Origin: Corallococcus sp. AS-1-6
Lineage (GTDB): Bacteria; Myxococcota; Myxococcia; Myxococcales; Myxococcaceae
Direction of reading: 5' to 3'
Assembly (NCBI RefSeq): GCF_020037015.1
Contig: NZ_JAIQDE010000002.1
Span: 372,001 to 436,000 of the forward strand
DNA length: 64,000 nt
Shown here piece by piece: positions 36,841-46,360 of this stretch; the stretch's first letter is position 1; the number at the start of each line of letters is the position of its first letter. The notes beneath the pieces are model-generated. The model saw only the letters and a program-made list of their open reading frames with translations, was not told the DNA's origin and ran no database searches. The position numbers and the translations under genes were made by a program.

Positions 36841-36940
36841 ATATCGTGCGGGCGCCCGAGGGCAGCGCGCCGCCGCAAACCCGACACGTCCCTTCCGAGG
36901 CCCGAGACAGGGGCGCCGGGGAGGGGTACAAGGCCGGCCC

Positions 36941-37978
36941 GTGGGAACGACCTACAAGCAGTCCGGAGTAGACATCGAGGCCGGCGACGCGTTCGTCGAG
37001 AAGATCAAGCCCCATGCCGCGCGCACCACGCGCCCTGAAGTGTTGGGCGGGGTGGGTGGGTTCGGCGGCCTGTTCGCACTGCCGCCCGGCAAGTACCAGG
37101 CGCCGGTGCTGGTGGCGGGCACCGACGGGGTGGGCACCAAGCTGAAGGTGGCCTTCCTGGCGGGGCGGCACGACACGGTGGGCATCGACCTGGTCGCCAT
37201 GTCGGTGAACGACATCCTCACCTGTGGCGCGGAGCCGCTCTTCTTCCTGGACTACTTCGCCACGGGGAAGCTGGAGGTGGACGCCGCGGCGGAGGTGGTC
37301 AAGGGCATTGCCCTGGGCTGCGAGCAGGCGGGGTGCGCGCTCCTGGGCGGGGAGACGGCGGAGATGCCGGGCTTCTACGCGCGGGGCGAGTACGACGTCG
37401 CGGGCTTCTGCGTGGGCGTGGTGGAGCGGTCCGCCATCATCGACGGCAAGACGGTGAAGCCGGGGGACGCGCTCATCGGGCTGACGTCGTCGGGGCTGCA
37501 CAGCAACGGCTACTCGCTGGCGCGCAAGGTGCTGCTGGACGACGCGAAGCTGCCGCTGGACATGACGCCGCCGGGGCTGGACCGGCCGCTGGGTGACGCG
37601 CTGCTGGAGCCCACGCGCATCTACGTGAAGGACGCGCTCGCGCTGTGCCAGGCCGTGAAGGTGAAGGGCATGGCGCACATCACCGGCAGCGGCATCCCGG
37701 GCAACCTGCCCCGGTGCCTGCCGGACGGGACGCGCGCGGTGCTGAGCGAGTCCACGTGGAAGAAGCCGGCCATCTTCGACCTCATCGCGAAGACGGGCGG
37801 CGTGGCGCGCGACGAGATGTTCAGCACGTTCAACATGGGCCTGGGCCTCATCGTCGTGGTGGCGAAGGAGGACGTGGCGAAGGCGCTGGAGGTGCTGCGC
37901 GCCCGGGGCGTGGAGGCGTCCGAGGTGGGCCGGGTGGAAGCGGGCCAGGGCGAGGCCACGGCGGTCATCGACCCATGA
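36941..37978 (+). CDS. purM: Phosphoribosylformylglycinamidine cyclo-ligase (AIR synthetase)
   Basis: PurM catalyses the fifth step of purine synthesis. This 345-aa protein has [65 protein letters not shown] and [11 protein letters not shown], the standard motifs. The start is GTG (MGTTYKQ). Its stop overlaps the purN start (ATGA), so the two are coupled. Confidence 0.96.
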   Translation: MGTTYKQSGVDIEAGDAFVEKIKPHAARTTRPEVLGGVGGFGGLFALPPGKYQAPVLVAGTDGVGTKLKVAFLAGRHDTVGIDLVAMSVNDILTCGAEPLFFLDYFATGKLEVDAAAEVVKGIALGCEQAGCALLGGETAEMPGFYARGEYDVAGFCVGVVERSAIIDGKTVKPGDALIGLTSSGLHSNGYSLARKVLLDDAKLPLDMTPPGLDRPLGDALLEPTRIYVKDALALCQAVKVKGMAHITGSGIPGNLPRCLPDGTRAVLSESTWKKPAIFDLIAKTGGVARDEMFSTFNMGLGLIVVVAKEDVAKALEVLRARGVEASEVGRVEAGQGEATAVIDP

Positions 37979-38640
37979 GCGCGCGGCGGGCGCGGCTGGG
38001 GGTGCTCGTCAGCGGCGGCGGGAGCAACCTGCAGGCGCTGCTCGACGCGGCCGGGCAGGCGGACTACCCGGCCGAGGTGGCGTGCGTGCTGTCCAACGTG
38101 CCCACGGCGTTCGCGCTGGAGCGCGCCCGGAAGGCGGGCGTGCGCGCGGAGGTGGTGGACCACAAGGGCTTCGGGTCGAAGGCGGACTTCGAGGCGGCGG
38201 TGCTCGGCGTGCTGGCGGACGCGGGCGTGGAGTGGGTGTGCCTGGCGGGCTTCATGCGGCTGGTGAGCGCGGACTTCCTGAAGCGCTTCCCGGGGCGCGT
38301 GCTCAACATCCACCCTTCCCTGCTGCCGGCGTTCCCGGGCCTGCATGCGCAGAAGCAGGCGCTGGAGCGCGGCGTGAAGGTGGCCGGGTGCACGGTGCAC
38401 TACGTGGACGCGGGCACGGACACGGGCCCCATCATCGCGCAGGCGGCGGTGCCTGTGCTCCCGGAGGACGACGAAGCGAGCCTGAGCGCGCGCATCCTCG
38501 CGGAGGAGCACCGGCTGTATCCGCTGGCGGTGAGGCTGGCGGTGACGGGCGCGGTGACGCTGGACGGGACGCGCACGAAGGTGGCCGCGCGGGTGACCGG
38601 AGACGGAATGGCGCTGCGCAGCCCGGGTGCCCCGAGGTGA
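37975..38640 (+). CDS. purN: Phosphoribosylglycinamide formyltransferase
   Basis: PurN adds a formyl group from 10-formyl-THF to GAR. The 221-aa protein has [48 protein letters not shown] (active-site Asn-His), and [15 protein letters not shown] with the catalytic Asp. Length and motifs are normal. The start overlaps the purM stop (ATGA), and its own stop overlaps the next gene (GTGA), so all three are probably translated as a unit. Confidence 0.95.
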   Translation: MSARRARLGVLVSGGGSNLQALLDAAGQADYPAEVACVLSNVPTAFALERARKAGVRAEVVDHKGFGSKADFEAAVLGVLADAGVEWVCLAGFMRLVSADFLKRFPGRVLNIHPSLLPAFPGLHAQKQALERGVKVAGCTVHYVDAGTDTGPIIAQAAVPVLPEDDEASLSARILAEEHRLYPLAVRLAVTGAVTLDGTRTKVAARVTGDGMALRSPGAPR

Positions 38641-39158
38641 CCAAGGCCGAGCACGCGCCCTCGGAGGAAGGCGAAGCGTCCGCACGTGAGGCACGACGAG
38701 AGGCCCTGCGCGCGGCCCCCACGGTGATGGTCAGCGCGTGCCTGCTGGGCGAAGCCTGCCGCTACGACGGGCGCTCGCAGCGTTCGGAGCGCGTGCTCGC
38801 GGCGCTGGAGGGCAAGGCCGTCATCCCCATCTGCCCGGAGGCCGCCGCGGGCCTGGGCATTCCACGGCCTCCCGTGGACCTCGCCGGTGGCACGGGCGTG
38901 GACGTCTGGGCCGGCCGTGCGCGGGCCCTCACACGGGAGACGCGCGAGGACCGCACCGCCGCGTTCCAGGACGGCGCCCGGCAGGCCCTGGACGCCGCCC
39001 GGCGATTCGACGTCACGGTGGCGCTCCTGAAGGAGAAGAGCCCCTCGTGCGGCAGCCAGCGCGTCTACGAGACAGGCGTGCTGCGCCCCGGTGAAGGCAT
39101 CACCACCGCGCTGCTGCGCGCGGACGGGCGCACCGTCGTGAGCGACGAAGATCTGTAG
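38637..39158 (+). CDS. DUF523 family protein
   Basis: The 173-aa protein includes MVSACLLGEACRYDGRSQ, VIPICPEAAAGLGIPRPPVDL and LLKEKSPSCGSQRVYETG. The CxxCG and SPSCG cysteine motifs are typical of DUF523 (COG1683). An N-terminal stretch of about 30 residues is rich in E, A and R. The function is unknown in all family members I know; it may bind metal. Overlap with the purN stop suggests coupling to purine synthesis, though this link is an inference. Confidence 0.88.
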   Translation: MTKAEHAPSEEGEASAREARREALRAAPTVMVSACLLGEACRYDGRSQRSERVLAALEGKAVIPICPEAAAGLGIPRPPVDLAGGTGVDVWAGRARALTRETREDRTAAFQDGARQALDAARRFDVTVALLKEKSPSCGSQRVYETGVLRPGEGITTALLRADGRTVVSDEDL

Positions 39159-39199
39159 CCACCTCGCGCCGGAGGTGACTCCGTCGCGGCGAGCGTTGA

Positions 39200-40267
39200 T
39201 CAGCCCAGCGAGGGCAACTCCAGCTCGTCACCCGGCCGAGCCGCGAAGCACGCCTCCACCTCCGCGTCGCCCACCTCCGCGAGCGTGGCCGGGTTCCAGC
39301 GCGGCTTCTGATCCTTGTCCACCAGCACCGCGCGGATCCCCTCCTGGAAGTCCGGCCGCGCGGTCAGCGCCTGGCTCAACCGGTACTCCATGCGCGCCGT
39401 CGCGTCGTAGTCCTGGCCGCGCCCGATGCGCAGTTGCCGCAGCGTCACCCGCAGGCTCGTGGGCGACATGCGCAGCAGCGCCGCGCGAGTCTCCTCCGCC
39501 CACGCCGTCCCCTCGCGCTCCAGCGCCGTGAGGATGTCCTCCACACGGTCCCCCTGGAAGCACCGGTCGATGACGTCCGCCCGCGCGGCGAGCCCCGAAG
39601 CACCGGGCTCCTGATGGAAGCCCTGGAGCACGCGCGCCACCACATCACGCCCCGGTCCACTCCAGTCCGCGGCCTCCAGCGCACGCAACACGTCCTCCAT
39701 CCGCGACGACTCCACCCGATGCGTCGCGTAGCCCAGCCACAGCGCATCCGCCGCGTCACACCGCGCGCCGGTGAGCCCCAGGTACGTCCCCGCCTCGCCG
39801 GGGAAGCGCGGCAGGAACCACCCTCCGCCCACGTCCGGGAAGATGCCGATGGCCGTCTCCGGCATCGCGAGCACCAGCTTCTCCGTCACGATCCGGAAGG
39901 CCCCGTGCACGGACAGCCCCAACCCGCCGCCCATGCAGATGCCGTCCACCCACGCGATGAACGGCTTGGGGAAGTGGTGGATCCGATGGTTGAGCGCGTA
40001 CTCCGCCCGGAAGAACTCGCGCGACAGCGACGTGTCCGACCGTGCGACCGAACCAGCCACCGCGCGCACGTCCCCTCCCGCGCAGAAGGCCCGGCCTCCG
40101 GCCCCGCGGATCACCACCGCCTTCACGGACGGATCCACGGCCCAGGCGTCCAACCGGGGATGCAGCGCGCGGCACATCTCCAGGGAGAGCGCGTTGAGCG
40201 CCTTCGGTCGGTTGAGGGTGACCAGGCCCACGGCCCCCCGAGTCTCCAGCAGCACGTCCTCGCTCAT
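39200..40267 (-). CDS. 3-hydroxyisobutyryl-CoA hydrolase-like (enoyl-CoA hydratase/isomerase superfamily)
   Basis: This 355-aa protein has the crotonase fold: GLVTLNRPKALNALSLEM, VIRGAGGRAFCAGGDVRAV (oxyanion hole), GICMGGGLGLSVHGAFRIVTEKL and MPETAIGIFPDVGGGWFLPRFPG. The PETAIG(L/I)FPDVG motif with its Glu and Asp is the signature of 3-hydroxyisobutyryl-CoA hydrolase, which acts in valine degradation. The C-terminus (FQEGIRAVLVDKDQKPRWNPATL) also fits. It is the only fatty/branched-chain degradation gene here. No cofactor is needed. Confidence 0.88.
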   Translation of the reverse strand: MSEDVLLETRGAVGLVTLNRPKALNALSLEMCRALHPRLDAWAVDPSVKAVVIRGAGGRAFCAGGDVRAVAGSVARSDTSLSREFFRAEYALNHRIHHFPKPFIAWVDGICMGGGLGLSVHGAFRIVTEKLVLAMPETAIGIFPDVGGGWFLPRFPGEAGTYLGLTGARCDAADALWLGYATHRVESSRMEDVLRALEAADWSGPGRDVVARVLQGFHQEPGASGLAARADVIDRCFQGDRVEDILTALEREGTAWAEETRAALLRMSPTSLRVTLRQLRIGRGQDYDATARMEYRLSQALTARPDFQEGIRAVLVDKDQKPRWNPATLAEVGDAEVEACFAARPGDELELPSLG

Positions 40268-40350
40268 GGCGTGGGGGATATCAGCCCGGAAGGGGCTCGC
40301 ACGGGAGATTCAGGGGTGACATGGCGGCGGAAATCGGTATTGGGGAGAAC

Positions 40351-41040
40351 ATGACTTCCGCAGCCGCCCCCCTGCTCGCCGCCGTCTTCGACATGGATGG
40401 CACGCTCGTCGACAACATGGACTTCCACAACCGCGCCTGGGTGTCGCTCGCCCGGAAACTCGGCCTGGAAGACCTGACGGCGGAACGTTTCCAGAACGAG
40501 TTCGCGGGAAAGAAGAACGAGGAGATCCTCCCGCAACTGCTGGGCCGCACCCTCTCCGTCGCGGAGCTGAACGCGCTCGCGGAGGAGAAGGAATCCCACT
40601 ACCGCGCCATCTACCGCCCCTACCTGGCGCTGCACCGGGGCGCGGAGGGCTTCCTCCACCGCCTGCGCGACGCGAGCCTGCCCCTGGCCGTGGCCACCGC
40701 CGCGCCGCACGGCAACCGCGAGCTGGTGCTGGACGGGCTCGCCGTGCGTCCGCTCTTCGACTGTGTCGTCGGCGCCGAACAGGTGACCCGCGGCAAGCCC
40801 GCGCCGGACATCTTCCTCGCGGCGGCGAAGGCGCTCCAGGTGCCCCCCGAGTCGTGTCTGGCCTTCGAGGACGCCATCAACGGCGTGCTGTCCGCGCGCG
40901 CCGCCGGCATGGTCACCGTGGGCATCACCACCACCACGACCGCGGAGGCGCTGAAGAACGCGGGGGCCCACTACACCGCCCCGGACTTCGACACGCTGCC
41001 CCCGGAGCTGCTCGCGCGCCTCTTCAAGTCCAGGGCCTGA
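40351..41040 (+). CDS. HAD-superfamily phosphatase, beta-phosphoglucomutase-like
   Basis: The 229-aa protein begins MTSAAAPLLAAVFDMDGTLVDNMDFHNRAW, with the nucleophile Asp in the DMDGT motif. ATAAPHGNRELVLDGL has the second motif, and GKPAPDIFLAAAKAL and FEDAINGVLSARAAGM complete the set. This is the subclass IA cap of beta-phosphoglucomutases and sugar phosphatases. An ATG 30 nt upstream at 40321 also has a possible ribosome-binding site. The substrate is unknown. It is divergent from the hydrolase with a short gap. Confidence 0.85.
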   Translation: MTSAAAPLLAAVFDMDGTLVDNMDFHNRAWVSLARKLGLEDLTAERFQNEFAGKKNEEILPQLLGRTLSVAELNALAEEKESHYRAIYRPYLALHRGAEGFLHRLRDASLPLAVATAAPHGNRELVLDGLAVRPLFDCVVGAEQVTRGKPAPDIFLAAAKALQVPPESCLAFEDAINGVLSARAAGMVTVGITTTTTAEALKNAGAHYTAPDFDTLPPELLARLFKSRA

Positions 41041-41125
41041 GGGGCGGATACGCCCCACCCCGGGTGAGCCCTGGGGGCGCCAAAAGGGCGCCAGACGCGG
41101 TGACGTTGTGTAGTGTTCGGCGGCC

Positions 41126-42646
41126 ATGTCGACGTCCGCCGCCAAACTCAAGCTCCCCTCGGGCCCGTCCCGGCACGTGTACGACGTCATCGTGCTGGGC
41201 AGCCAGGTCGGAGGCGCGCTCGCCGCCGCGCTCCTGGCGAAGCGCAACCACCGCGTGTTGCTGGTGGAGCACGACGGCATGGGGCCCGGCTACGAGCACG
41301 ACGGCTTCGTGCTGCCCTACGCCCCCTTCGTCGCGCCGCCCCTCAAGGCGATGCCCGCCGTGGACGAGGCCCTCAACGAGCTGGGGCTGTCCACCGCCAT
41401 CGGCCGCGCGCTGCGGCCCCACGCGCCGGAGCTCCAGCTCGTGCTGCCCCGGAACCGGGTGGACCTGACCGCGGACGCCGCCCGCCGCCGCGCGGAGCTG
41501 ACGCGCGAGTTCGGCGAGGCCGGCGAGGGCATCCAGGGCGCGCTCACCGGCAGCGCCGCGCAGCACGAGGCCACCGACGCCTTCTTCAAGGCCGGGCCCC
41601 AACTGCCGCCCGACGGCTTCTTCGAGGGCTGGAAGCTCAAGGGGCAGATCAAAGAGCACCCGGCGCTGGAGGCCACGCCCCGGCTCGCGGGCGATGATCC
41701 GGCGCTGACGCTGGTGCGCGGCCTGCTGCCCTTCCTCGTCCACCTGGAGAAGCCCGCCGCGCCCCTGGCGCAGACGCGGGCCCTGTCCCAGGTGCTCACC
41801 GCGCCGTCCACCTACCCCGGCGGCATGGACGCCCTGCGCGACGTGCTCACCCGGCGGCTGACGGAGCTGGGCGGCGACGTGCTGGGCCGCGACAACCCGG
41901 CGGGCTTCATCGTCGAGGAGCTCGCGTTCGACGGCAGCAAGTTCTCCGGCGTGAAGCTGGTGCGCTCGGACACGCTCTACCGCGCGTCGTGCCTGGTGAC
42001 GGCCACGGACTCCGGGGCGCTGCGCCGGCTGGTGACGGACAAGAAGCACCACCGCGGCCTGCTGGAGCACCTGGACCAGTCCAACATCAAGTCGCTGCTC
42101 TTCAGCGTGAACTGGGTGGTACCGGAGGCGGCGCTCCCACGGGGCATGGGCGAGCTGGTGCTGGTGGACACGCAGGACCCGGAGCTGGGCCCGCTGCTCG
42201 TGCAGCAGCACCCGGCGCGCACGGCCGCGGCCTCGGGCCAGAAGGACGTGGAGGGCGTGCGCGTGGTGTGCGCCGGCGCCTTCGTCCCGGCCTCCGCGCG
42301 CGAGGAGGGCGAGGAGCACCTCCAGGCGCTGGCGAAGCGCATCGACGAGCACCTGGACCGGCTGATGCCCTTCACGAAGCAGCACCGCGCGCTGCGCTCG
42401 GTCCCCTACCTGGACGCCGGGGGGGTGCGCGGCAGCCGGCTCATGCCCCACCCGCTCTACAGCTTCGAGACGGAAGCCTTCCTGGGCGTCACGGGGTTGA
42501 AGCAGCGCACGCCCGCGAAGAACGTGATCCTGGCGGGCCGCGAGGTGCTGCCCGGCCTGGGCCTGGAGGGCGAGCTGCTCGCGGGGATGCGGGCCGCGCG
42601 CCTGGTGCAGGACATGTTGAAGAAGAAGGATCCGCTCAAGGGATAG
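41126..42646 (+). CDS. FAD/NAD(P)-binding oxidoreductase (phytoene-desaturase-like)
   Basis: The 506-aa protein begins with a Rossmann-type fold: VYDVIVLGSQVGGALAAALLAKRNHRVLLVEHDG, with the FAD-binding Glu at the end of the second strand. GGMDALRDVLTRRLTELGGDVL and the C-terminal motif AKNVILAGREVLPGLGLEGELLAGMRAARLVQ are typical of the phytoene-desaturase/amine-oxidase family. The substrate is unknown. The gene stands alone between the HAD gene and rpmB. There is no signal peptide; the location is cytoplasmic. Confidence 0.85.
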   Translation: MSTSAAKLKLPSGPSRHVYDVIVLGSQVGGALAAALLAKRNHRVLLVEHDGMGPGYEHDGFVLPYAPFVAPPLKAMPAVDEALNELGLSTAIGRALRPHAPELQLVLPRNRVDLTADAARRRAELTREFGEAGEGIQGALTGSAAQHEATDAFFKAGPQLPPDGFFEGWKLKGQIKEHPALEATPRLAGDDPALTLVRGLLPFLVHLEKPAAPLAQTRALSQVLTAPSTYPGGMDALRDVLTRRLTELGGDVLGRDNPAGFIVEELAFDGSKFSGVKLVRSDTLYRASCLVTATDSGALRRLVTDKKHHRGLLEHLDQSNIKSLLFSVNWVVPEAALPRGMGELVLVDTQDPELGPLLVQQHPARTAAASGQKDVEGVRVVCAGAFVPASAREEGEEHLQALAKRIDEHLDRLMPFTKQHRALRSVPYLDAGGVRGSRLMPHPLYSFETEAFLGVTGLKQRTPAKNVILAGREVLPGLGLEGELLAGMRAARLVQDMLKKKDPLKG

Positions 42647-42684
42647 GCCCCGGGTCGGATCCGGCTGGATTTCCGGCCTGTTTC

Positions 42685-42693
42685 TGGTAGGGT
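42685..42693 (+). promoter_or_regulatory. Candidate extended -10 promoter of rpmB
   Basis: The sequence TGGTAGGGT (42685-42693) contains an extended -10 (TGn plus TAGGGT). The -10 is the same TAGGGT hexamer as in the nuoA promoter. No clear -35 is seen. It lies about 58 nt upstream of the rpmB start. Confidence 0.35.
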
Positions 42694-42750
42694 CCGCCGC
42701 TCTTTTATGGGCTGCTGTCGAACGCCCCAGTTTTCAAGGAGTTAGCAGTC

Positions 42751-42942
42751 ATGGCGTGGAAGTGCGACCTCTGTGGGAAGCGTCCGCTGGTGGGTAACAA
42801 CGTCAGCCACGCGAACAACAAGACCAAGAAGCGGACCCTGCCGAACCTGCAGAAGGTGCGCGCGAACGTGAGCGGCAGCATCGAGCGCGTCCTGGCCTGC
42901 ACCCGCTGCATCAAGGCGGGCAAGGTGACCAAGGCCGCCTGA
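42751..42942 (+). CDS. rpmB: 50S ribosomal protein L28
   Basis: L28 is a small protein of the large ribosomal subunit. The 63-aa product starts [28 protein letters not shown], followed by a second CxxC-like pair ([11 protein letters not shown]), so this is the zinc-binding (C+) form. AAGGAG lies 8 nt before the ATG, the best ribosome-binding site in the region. It is monocistronic or leads murQ, whose start is 17 nt downstream. Confidence 0.97.
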   Translation: MAWKCDLCGKRPLVGNNVSHANNKTKKRTLPNLQKVRANVSGSIERVLACTRCIKAGKVTKAA

Positions 42943-42959
42943 AGTCCGGGAGCCTTCCG

Positions 42960-43901
42960 GTGGGCATGACGCGCGCTCGAAAGTCCGCGCTTCCGCCCAC
43001 CGAACGGCTCCATCCCCGCGCGGATGACCTGGACCTCCTCCCTGTCGAGGCGGTCGTCCGACGGTTGCATCAAGAAGACCAGATCGCGCTCCGCGCGGTC
43101 CGTGAGGCGTTGCCGTCCATCGCGGCGGCGGCCCGGGCCGTGGCGGAAGCGTTTCGTGCTGGCGGCCGGCTGCTCTACGTGGGCGCGGGAACCAGCGGTC
43201 GGCTCGGCGTGCTCGACGCGAGCGAGTGTCCCCCCACCTTCGGTGTCCCGGCGACGCGGGTCCAGGCGGCCATGGCGGGCGGCCGGCGGGCCCTGACGCG
43301 CGCCGTGGAGGGCGCCGAGGACGACGTCGCCGCGGGGGCCCGGGCGGTGCGCGCCTTCCGGGCGACGGCGCGGGACGTGGTGTGCGGCATCACCGCGTCG
43401 GCCTCCACGCCCTATGTCCGGGGCGCGCTGGACGCGGCCCGCGAGCGCGGGGCGCGCACGGTGCTGGTGTGCTGCAACCCGCCCGGGCCGGCCATGCGCG
43501 CGGACACGGTGGTGCTGGCGCGCACGGGGCCGGAGGTGGTGGCGGGCTCCACGCGGCTGAAGGCGGGCACGGCGACGAAGCTGGTGCTCAACGCCATCAC
43601 CACCGCGGCCTTCGTGTCGCTGGGCCACGTGTACCGGGGGCGCATGGTGGACGTGCGCCCCACGAACACGAAGCTGCGCGCCCGGGCGGCGCGGATGGTC
43701 GCGGAGCTGACGGACCTGCCCCCGGCGAGGGCGGAGGCGCTGCTCCAGGCCGCGGGTGACCACGTGAAGCTGGCGCTGGCCATGCACTTCACGGGGCTGA
43801 CAGCGGCCCAGGCGCGGCGGCGGATGAAGGACGCGGGCTTGCGAGGGCTCGAACGCCCGGCGGCGGTACGAGCGGCTTCGGGCCGGCGCTCGTCTCGCTG
43901 A
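42960..43901 (+). CDS. murQ: N-acetylmuramic acid 6-phosphate etherase
   Basis: MurQ splits the lactyl ether of MurNAc-6-P to give GlcNAc-6-P and D-lactate, in the cytoplasm. The 313-aa protein has LLYVGAGTSGRLGVLDASECPPTFGV, the SIS-domain signature with its catalytic Glu, then GITASASTPYVRGALDAA and RLKAGTATKLVLNAITTAAFV. A GTG at 42960 with GGGAG 7 nt upstream is preferred to an ATG at 42966. The function complements the AnmK encoded 108 nt downstream: AnmK makes the substrate of MurQ from anhydroMurNAc. Confidence 0.93.
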   Translation: MGMTRARKSALPPTERLHPRADDLDLLPVEAVVRRLHQEDQIALRAVREALPSIAAAARAVAEAFRAGGRLLYVGAGTSGRLGVLDASECPPTFGVPATRVQAAMAGGRRALTRAVEGAEDDVAAGARAVRAFRATARDVVCGITASASTPYVRGALDAARERGARTVLVCCNPPGPAMRADTVVLARTGPEVVAGSTRLKAGTATKLVLNAITTAAFVSLGHVYRGRMVDVRPTNTKLRARAARMVAELTDLPPARAEALLQAAGDHVKLALAMHFTGLTAAQARRRMKDAGLRGLERPAAVRAASGRRSSR

Positions 43902-44009
43902 GCGGACTTCCTCCGGAATCCGACAGCGAGGGCGTCACTCCCAGACACACGGGGGTGCCCTCCGGGCCGGGGTCCGGCGGGCGTGGGAGCAGGCCTTTAG
44001 ACTTGGCGC

Positions 44010-45173
44010 ATGCGCCCCGCCACGCCCCCCTCCCCCTCCCTGCCGCCCCGGCTGTGCGTGGGCGTGCTGTCCGGCACCAGCGTGGACGCGGCGGACGCGG
44101 CGCTGTGCCGGGTGGACGGCACCGGCGCGGACGTGAGGCTCCAACTGCTCGCGCATGTCTCCCAGCCCTTCACGCCGGACCTGGTCGCGCGGGTGCTGGG
44201 CCCCCAGGACGCCCGGAGCCTCTGCGCGCTCAACTTCGAGCTGGGTGAGCGCTTCGCCGAGGCCGTGCTGGCCGTCATCGCGCGCGCGGGCGTGAAGCGC
44301 GAGGACGTCCACGTCGTCGGCTCGCACGGCCAGACGATGGCCCACCTGCCCCCGGACCTGTCCGCCATCGCCTCCACGCTCCAGATTGGCGAGGCGGCCG
44401 TCATCGCCGAGCGCACCGGCCTGCCCGTCGTCAGCGACTTCCGCACCCGCGACATGGCGGTGGGCGGCCAGGGCGCGCCGCTCGTGCCGTACCTCGACTG
44501 GGCCGTCTTCCGGAACCGCGAACGGCCGGACGTCACGCGCGCGTTCCTCAACCTGGGCGGCATCGCCAACATCAGCGTCGTGGGCCACCACGTGGACGAC
44601 ACGCTCGCCTTCGACACCGGGCCCGCGAACATGGTGCTGGATGGCCTGGCGCGCCGGGTGACGAAGGGCCAGCTCGCGTGCGACCGCGACGGGAGCCTGT
44701 CCTCCCAGGGCCAGGTCATCCCCGCGCTGTTGGAGGATCTGCTCGCGCACCCGTTCCTCGCGCGTCCGCCACCGCGCAGCGCGGGCCGCGAGGGCTTCGG
44801 CGAACCGCTGGTGGAGCGGCTCTGGGCGGCGGCCCCGGAGCGGCCCCACGACTTGATGGCCACCGCGCGGGCCTTCACCGTGGAGGCCACCGCGCGCGCC
44901 TTCGACACCTGGGTGCGGCCCCGCTTTCCCCGGCTGGAGGCGGTGTATGTCTCCGGCGGCGGAACCCGGAATCCGGTGCTGATGGCGGACCTGCGGGCGC
45001 GGCTGGCCCCGGTGCCGCTGGAGCGGCTGGACGTGCTGGGCTTCCCCGAGGAGGCGAAGGAGGCGGCCCTCTTCGCCCTGCTCGCGGCGGAGCACCGGGC
45101 CGGGACGCCCGCGAATGTTCGCCCGGCAACTGGCGCCGGGCGCCGAGTCGTTCTAGGTAAGCTGACACCGTGA
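44010..45173 (+). CDS. anmK: Anhydro-N-acetylmuramic acid kinase
   Basis: AnmK opens the 1,6-anhydro ring of anhydroMurNAc and phosphorylates it. The 387-aa protein has GVLSGTSVDAADAALCRVDG, the ATP-binding motif, then VGSHGQTMAHLPP, VVSDFRTRDMAVGGQGAPLVPYLD, NLGGIANISVVG and VSGGGTRNPVLMADL. The family is certain and the length normal. Its stop overlaps the start of the GTPase gene (GTGA), which suggests translational coupling of cell-wall recycling to a MglA-like protein. Confidence 0.95.
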   Translation: MRPATPPSPSLPPRLCVGVLSGTSVDAADAALCRVDGTGADVRLQLLAHVSQPFTPDLVARVLGPQDARSLCALNFELGERFAEAVLAVIARAGVKREDVHVVGSHGQTMAHLPPDLSAIASTLQIGEAAVIAERTGLPVVSDFRTRDMAVGGQGAPLVPYLDWAVFRNRERPDVTRAFLNLGGIANISVVGHHVDDTLAFDTGPANMVLDGLARRVTKGQLACDRDGSLSSQGQVIPALLEDLLAHPFLARPPPRSAGREGFGEPLVERLWAAAPERPHDLMATARAFTVEATARAFDTWVRPRFPRLEAVYVSGGGTRNPVLMADLRARLAPVPLERLDVLGFPEEAKEAALFALLAAEHRAGTPANVRPATGAGRRVVLGKLTP

Positions 45174-46315
45174 GCAGCGTGAACCTGATGGCCCGCGAAG
45201 TGGCCGCGAAGATCGTCTTCTACGGCCCCGGCCTGTCGGGGAAGACGACGACCCTGCGAAAGGTCTACGAGACCGTTCGCCCGGCCCACCGCGGCGAGAT
45301 GATGTCCATCGCCACCGAAGGCGACCGGACGCTCTTCTTCGACTTCCTGCCGGTGAAGGTGGAGCGCGTGGGCGACTGCTCCGTGCGCCTGGCCCTCTAC
45401 ACCGTGCCCGGGCAGGTCTTCTACAACGCCACCCGCAAGCTGGTGCTCCAGGGCGCGGACGGCGTGGTGTTCGTGGCGGACTCGCAGGCGGAGGCCATGG
45501 ACGCCAACCGCGAGTCCCTGGCGAACCTGGAGGAGAACCTCCTGGAGAACGGCATCCGCCTGGAGAACTTCCCGCTGGTGATGCAGTGGAACAAGCGGGA
45601 CCTGGACAACATCCTCTCCGTGGAGGAGCTGCGCCGGGAGCTCAACCCGCGCGGCGTCCCCGACTTCGAGACGGCCGCCGCCAACGGCCGCGGCGTGATG
45701 GACGCGCTCAAGACCATCACCCGGCTGGTCATCAAGGACCTGCGCGCCAAGCGCATCGTCCCGCCGCCCCGCACCGCCCCGGCGGCCACGGCCCCCGCGG
45801 GCCTGGAGGCGCAGCTCTCCCAGCACCTGCACCAGCGCCAGCCCCCGGCCGCGCCGCCGTCCGCCGCGCCCAAGACGGGCGCCACCGCCGTCGCCACCAC
45901 GCCCGTGCCCCGCACGCTGACGGCGCCCGCCCCGCCGCGCGTGGAGCCCGCCGCGGTGCCCGCCGTGGCCGTGGCGCCGGTCACGGGCAGCAAGCTGCTG
46001 GGCCCCACGAGCGCGCTGGCGCCGGGGGACCTCTTCGACCACGCCCGGGCCGCGGAGGCCGCCTTCACCGCCGGGGACTACACCACCTGCGTCACCGCCT
46101 GCACCGACGCCGTCCGCCGCGCCATGGCGTTCGCGGGCGAAGGCTCCCTGGCCCAGCAGGCCTTCCTGCTGCACGTGGACGGCTCGGACCTGCTGCGCCT
46201 GCAGGGGCTGTCCACGCTGCCGCAGTTGCGCGTGGACGACGCGGCGTTCGCGCTCTACGTCCTGATGCAGGTCTTCGTGCGGCTCAACGCCGTGGGGCTG
46301 CCCACCGCCGGGTGA
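45170..46315 (+). CDS. MglA-like small GTPase with C-terminal extension
   Basis: MglA is the Ras-like GTPase that sets polarity in Myxococcus gliding. This 381-aa protein has a GTPase domain (about 1-195): P-loop GPGLSGKT (19-26), TVPGQ (78-82) in the place of DxxG, with Thr as in MglA, and NKRD (141-144) for base recognition. A Pro/Ala-rich linker (about 197-275) leads to a helical C-terminal domain (about 275-381) that I do not recognise. MglA itself has no such extension. The gene starts with a GTG overlapping the anmK stop. It is probably a MglA paralogue with a fused effector or localisation domain. Confidence 0.85.
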   Translation: MSSVNLMAREVAAKIVFYGPGLSGKTTTLRKVYETVRPAHRGEMMSIATEGDRTLFFDFLPVKVERVGDCSVRLALYTVPGQVFYNATRKLVLQGADGVVFVADSQAEAMDANRESLANLEENLLENGIRLENFPLVMQWNKRDLDNILSVEELRRELNPRGVPDFETAAANGRGVMDALKTITRLVIKDLRAKRIVPPPRTAPAATAPAGLEAQLSQHLHQRQPPAAPPSAAPKTGATAVATTPVPRTLTAPAPPRVEPAAVPAVAVAPVTGSKLLGPTSALAPGDLFDHARAAEAAFTAGDYTTCVTACTDAVRRAMAFAGEGSLAQQAFLLHVDGSDLLRLQGLSTLPQLRVDDAAFALYVLMQVFVRLNAVGLPTAG

Positions 46316-46360
46316 TTCGCCGGGGCCCGGCACCAAGCCGGTGCCCACGGCGCTCCGGCT

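Noticed and set aside
46329-46345. Terminator hairpin between the MglA-like and DUF4388 genes
   Set aside because: The stem has only 6 bp (GGCACC/GGTGCC) and no U-run follows.
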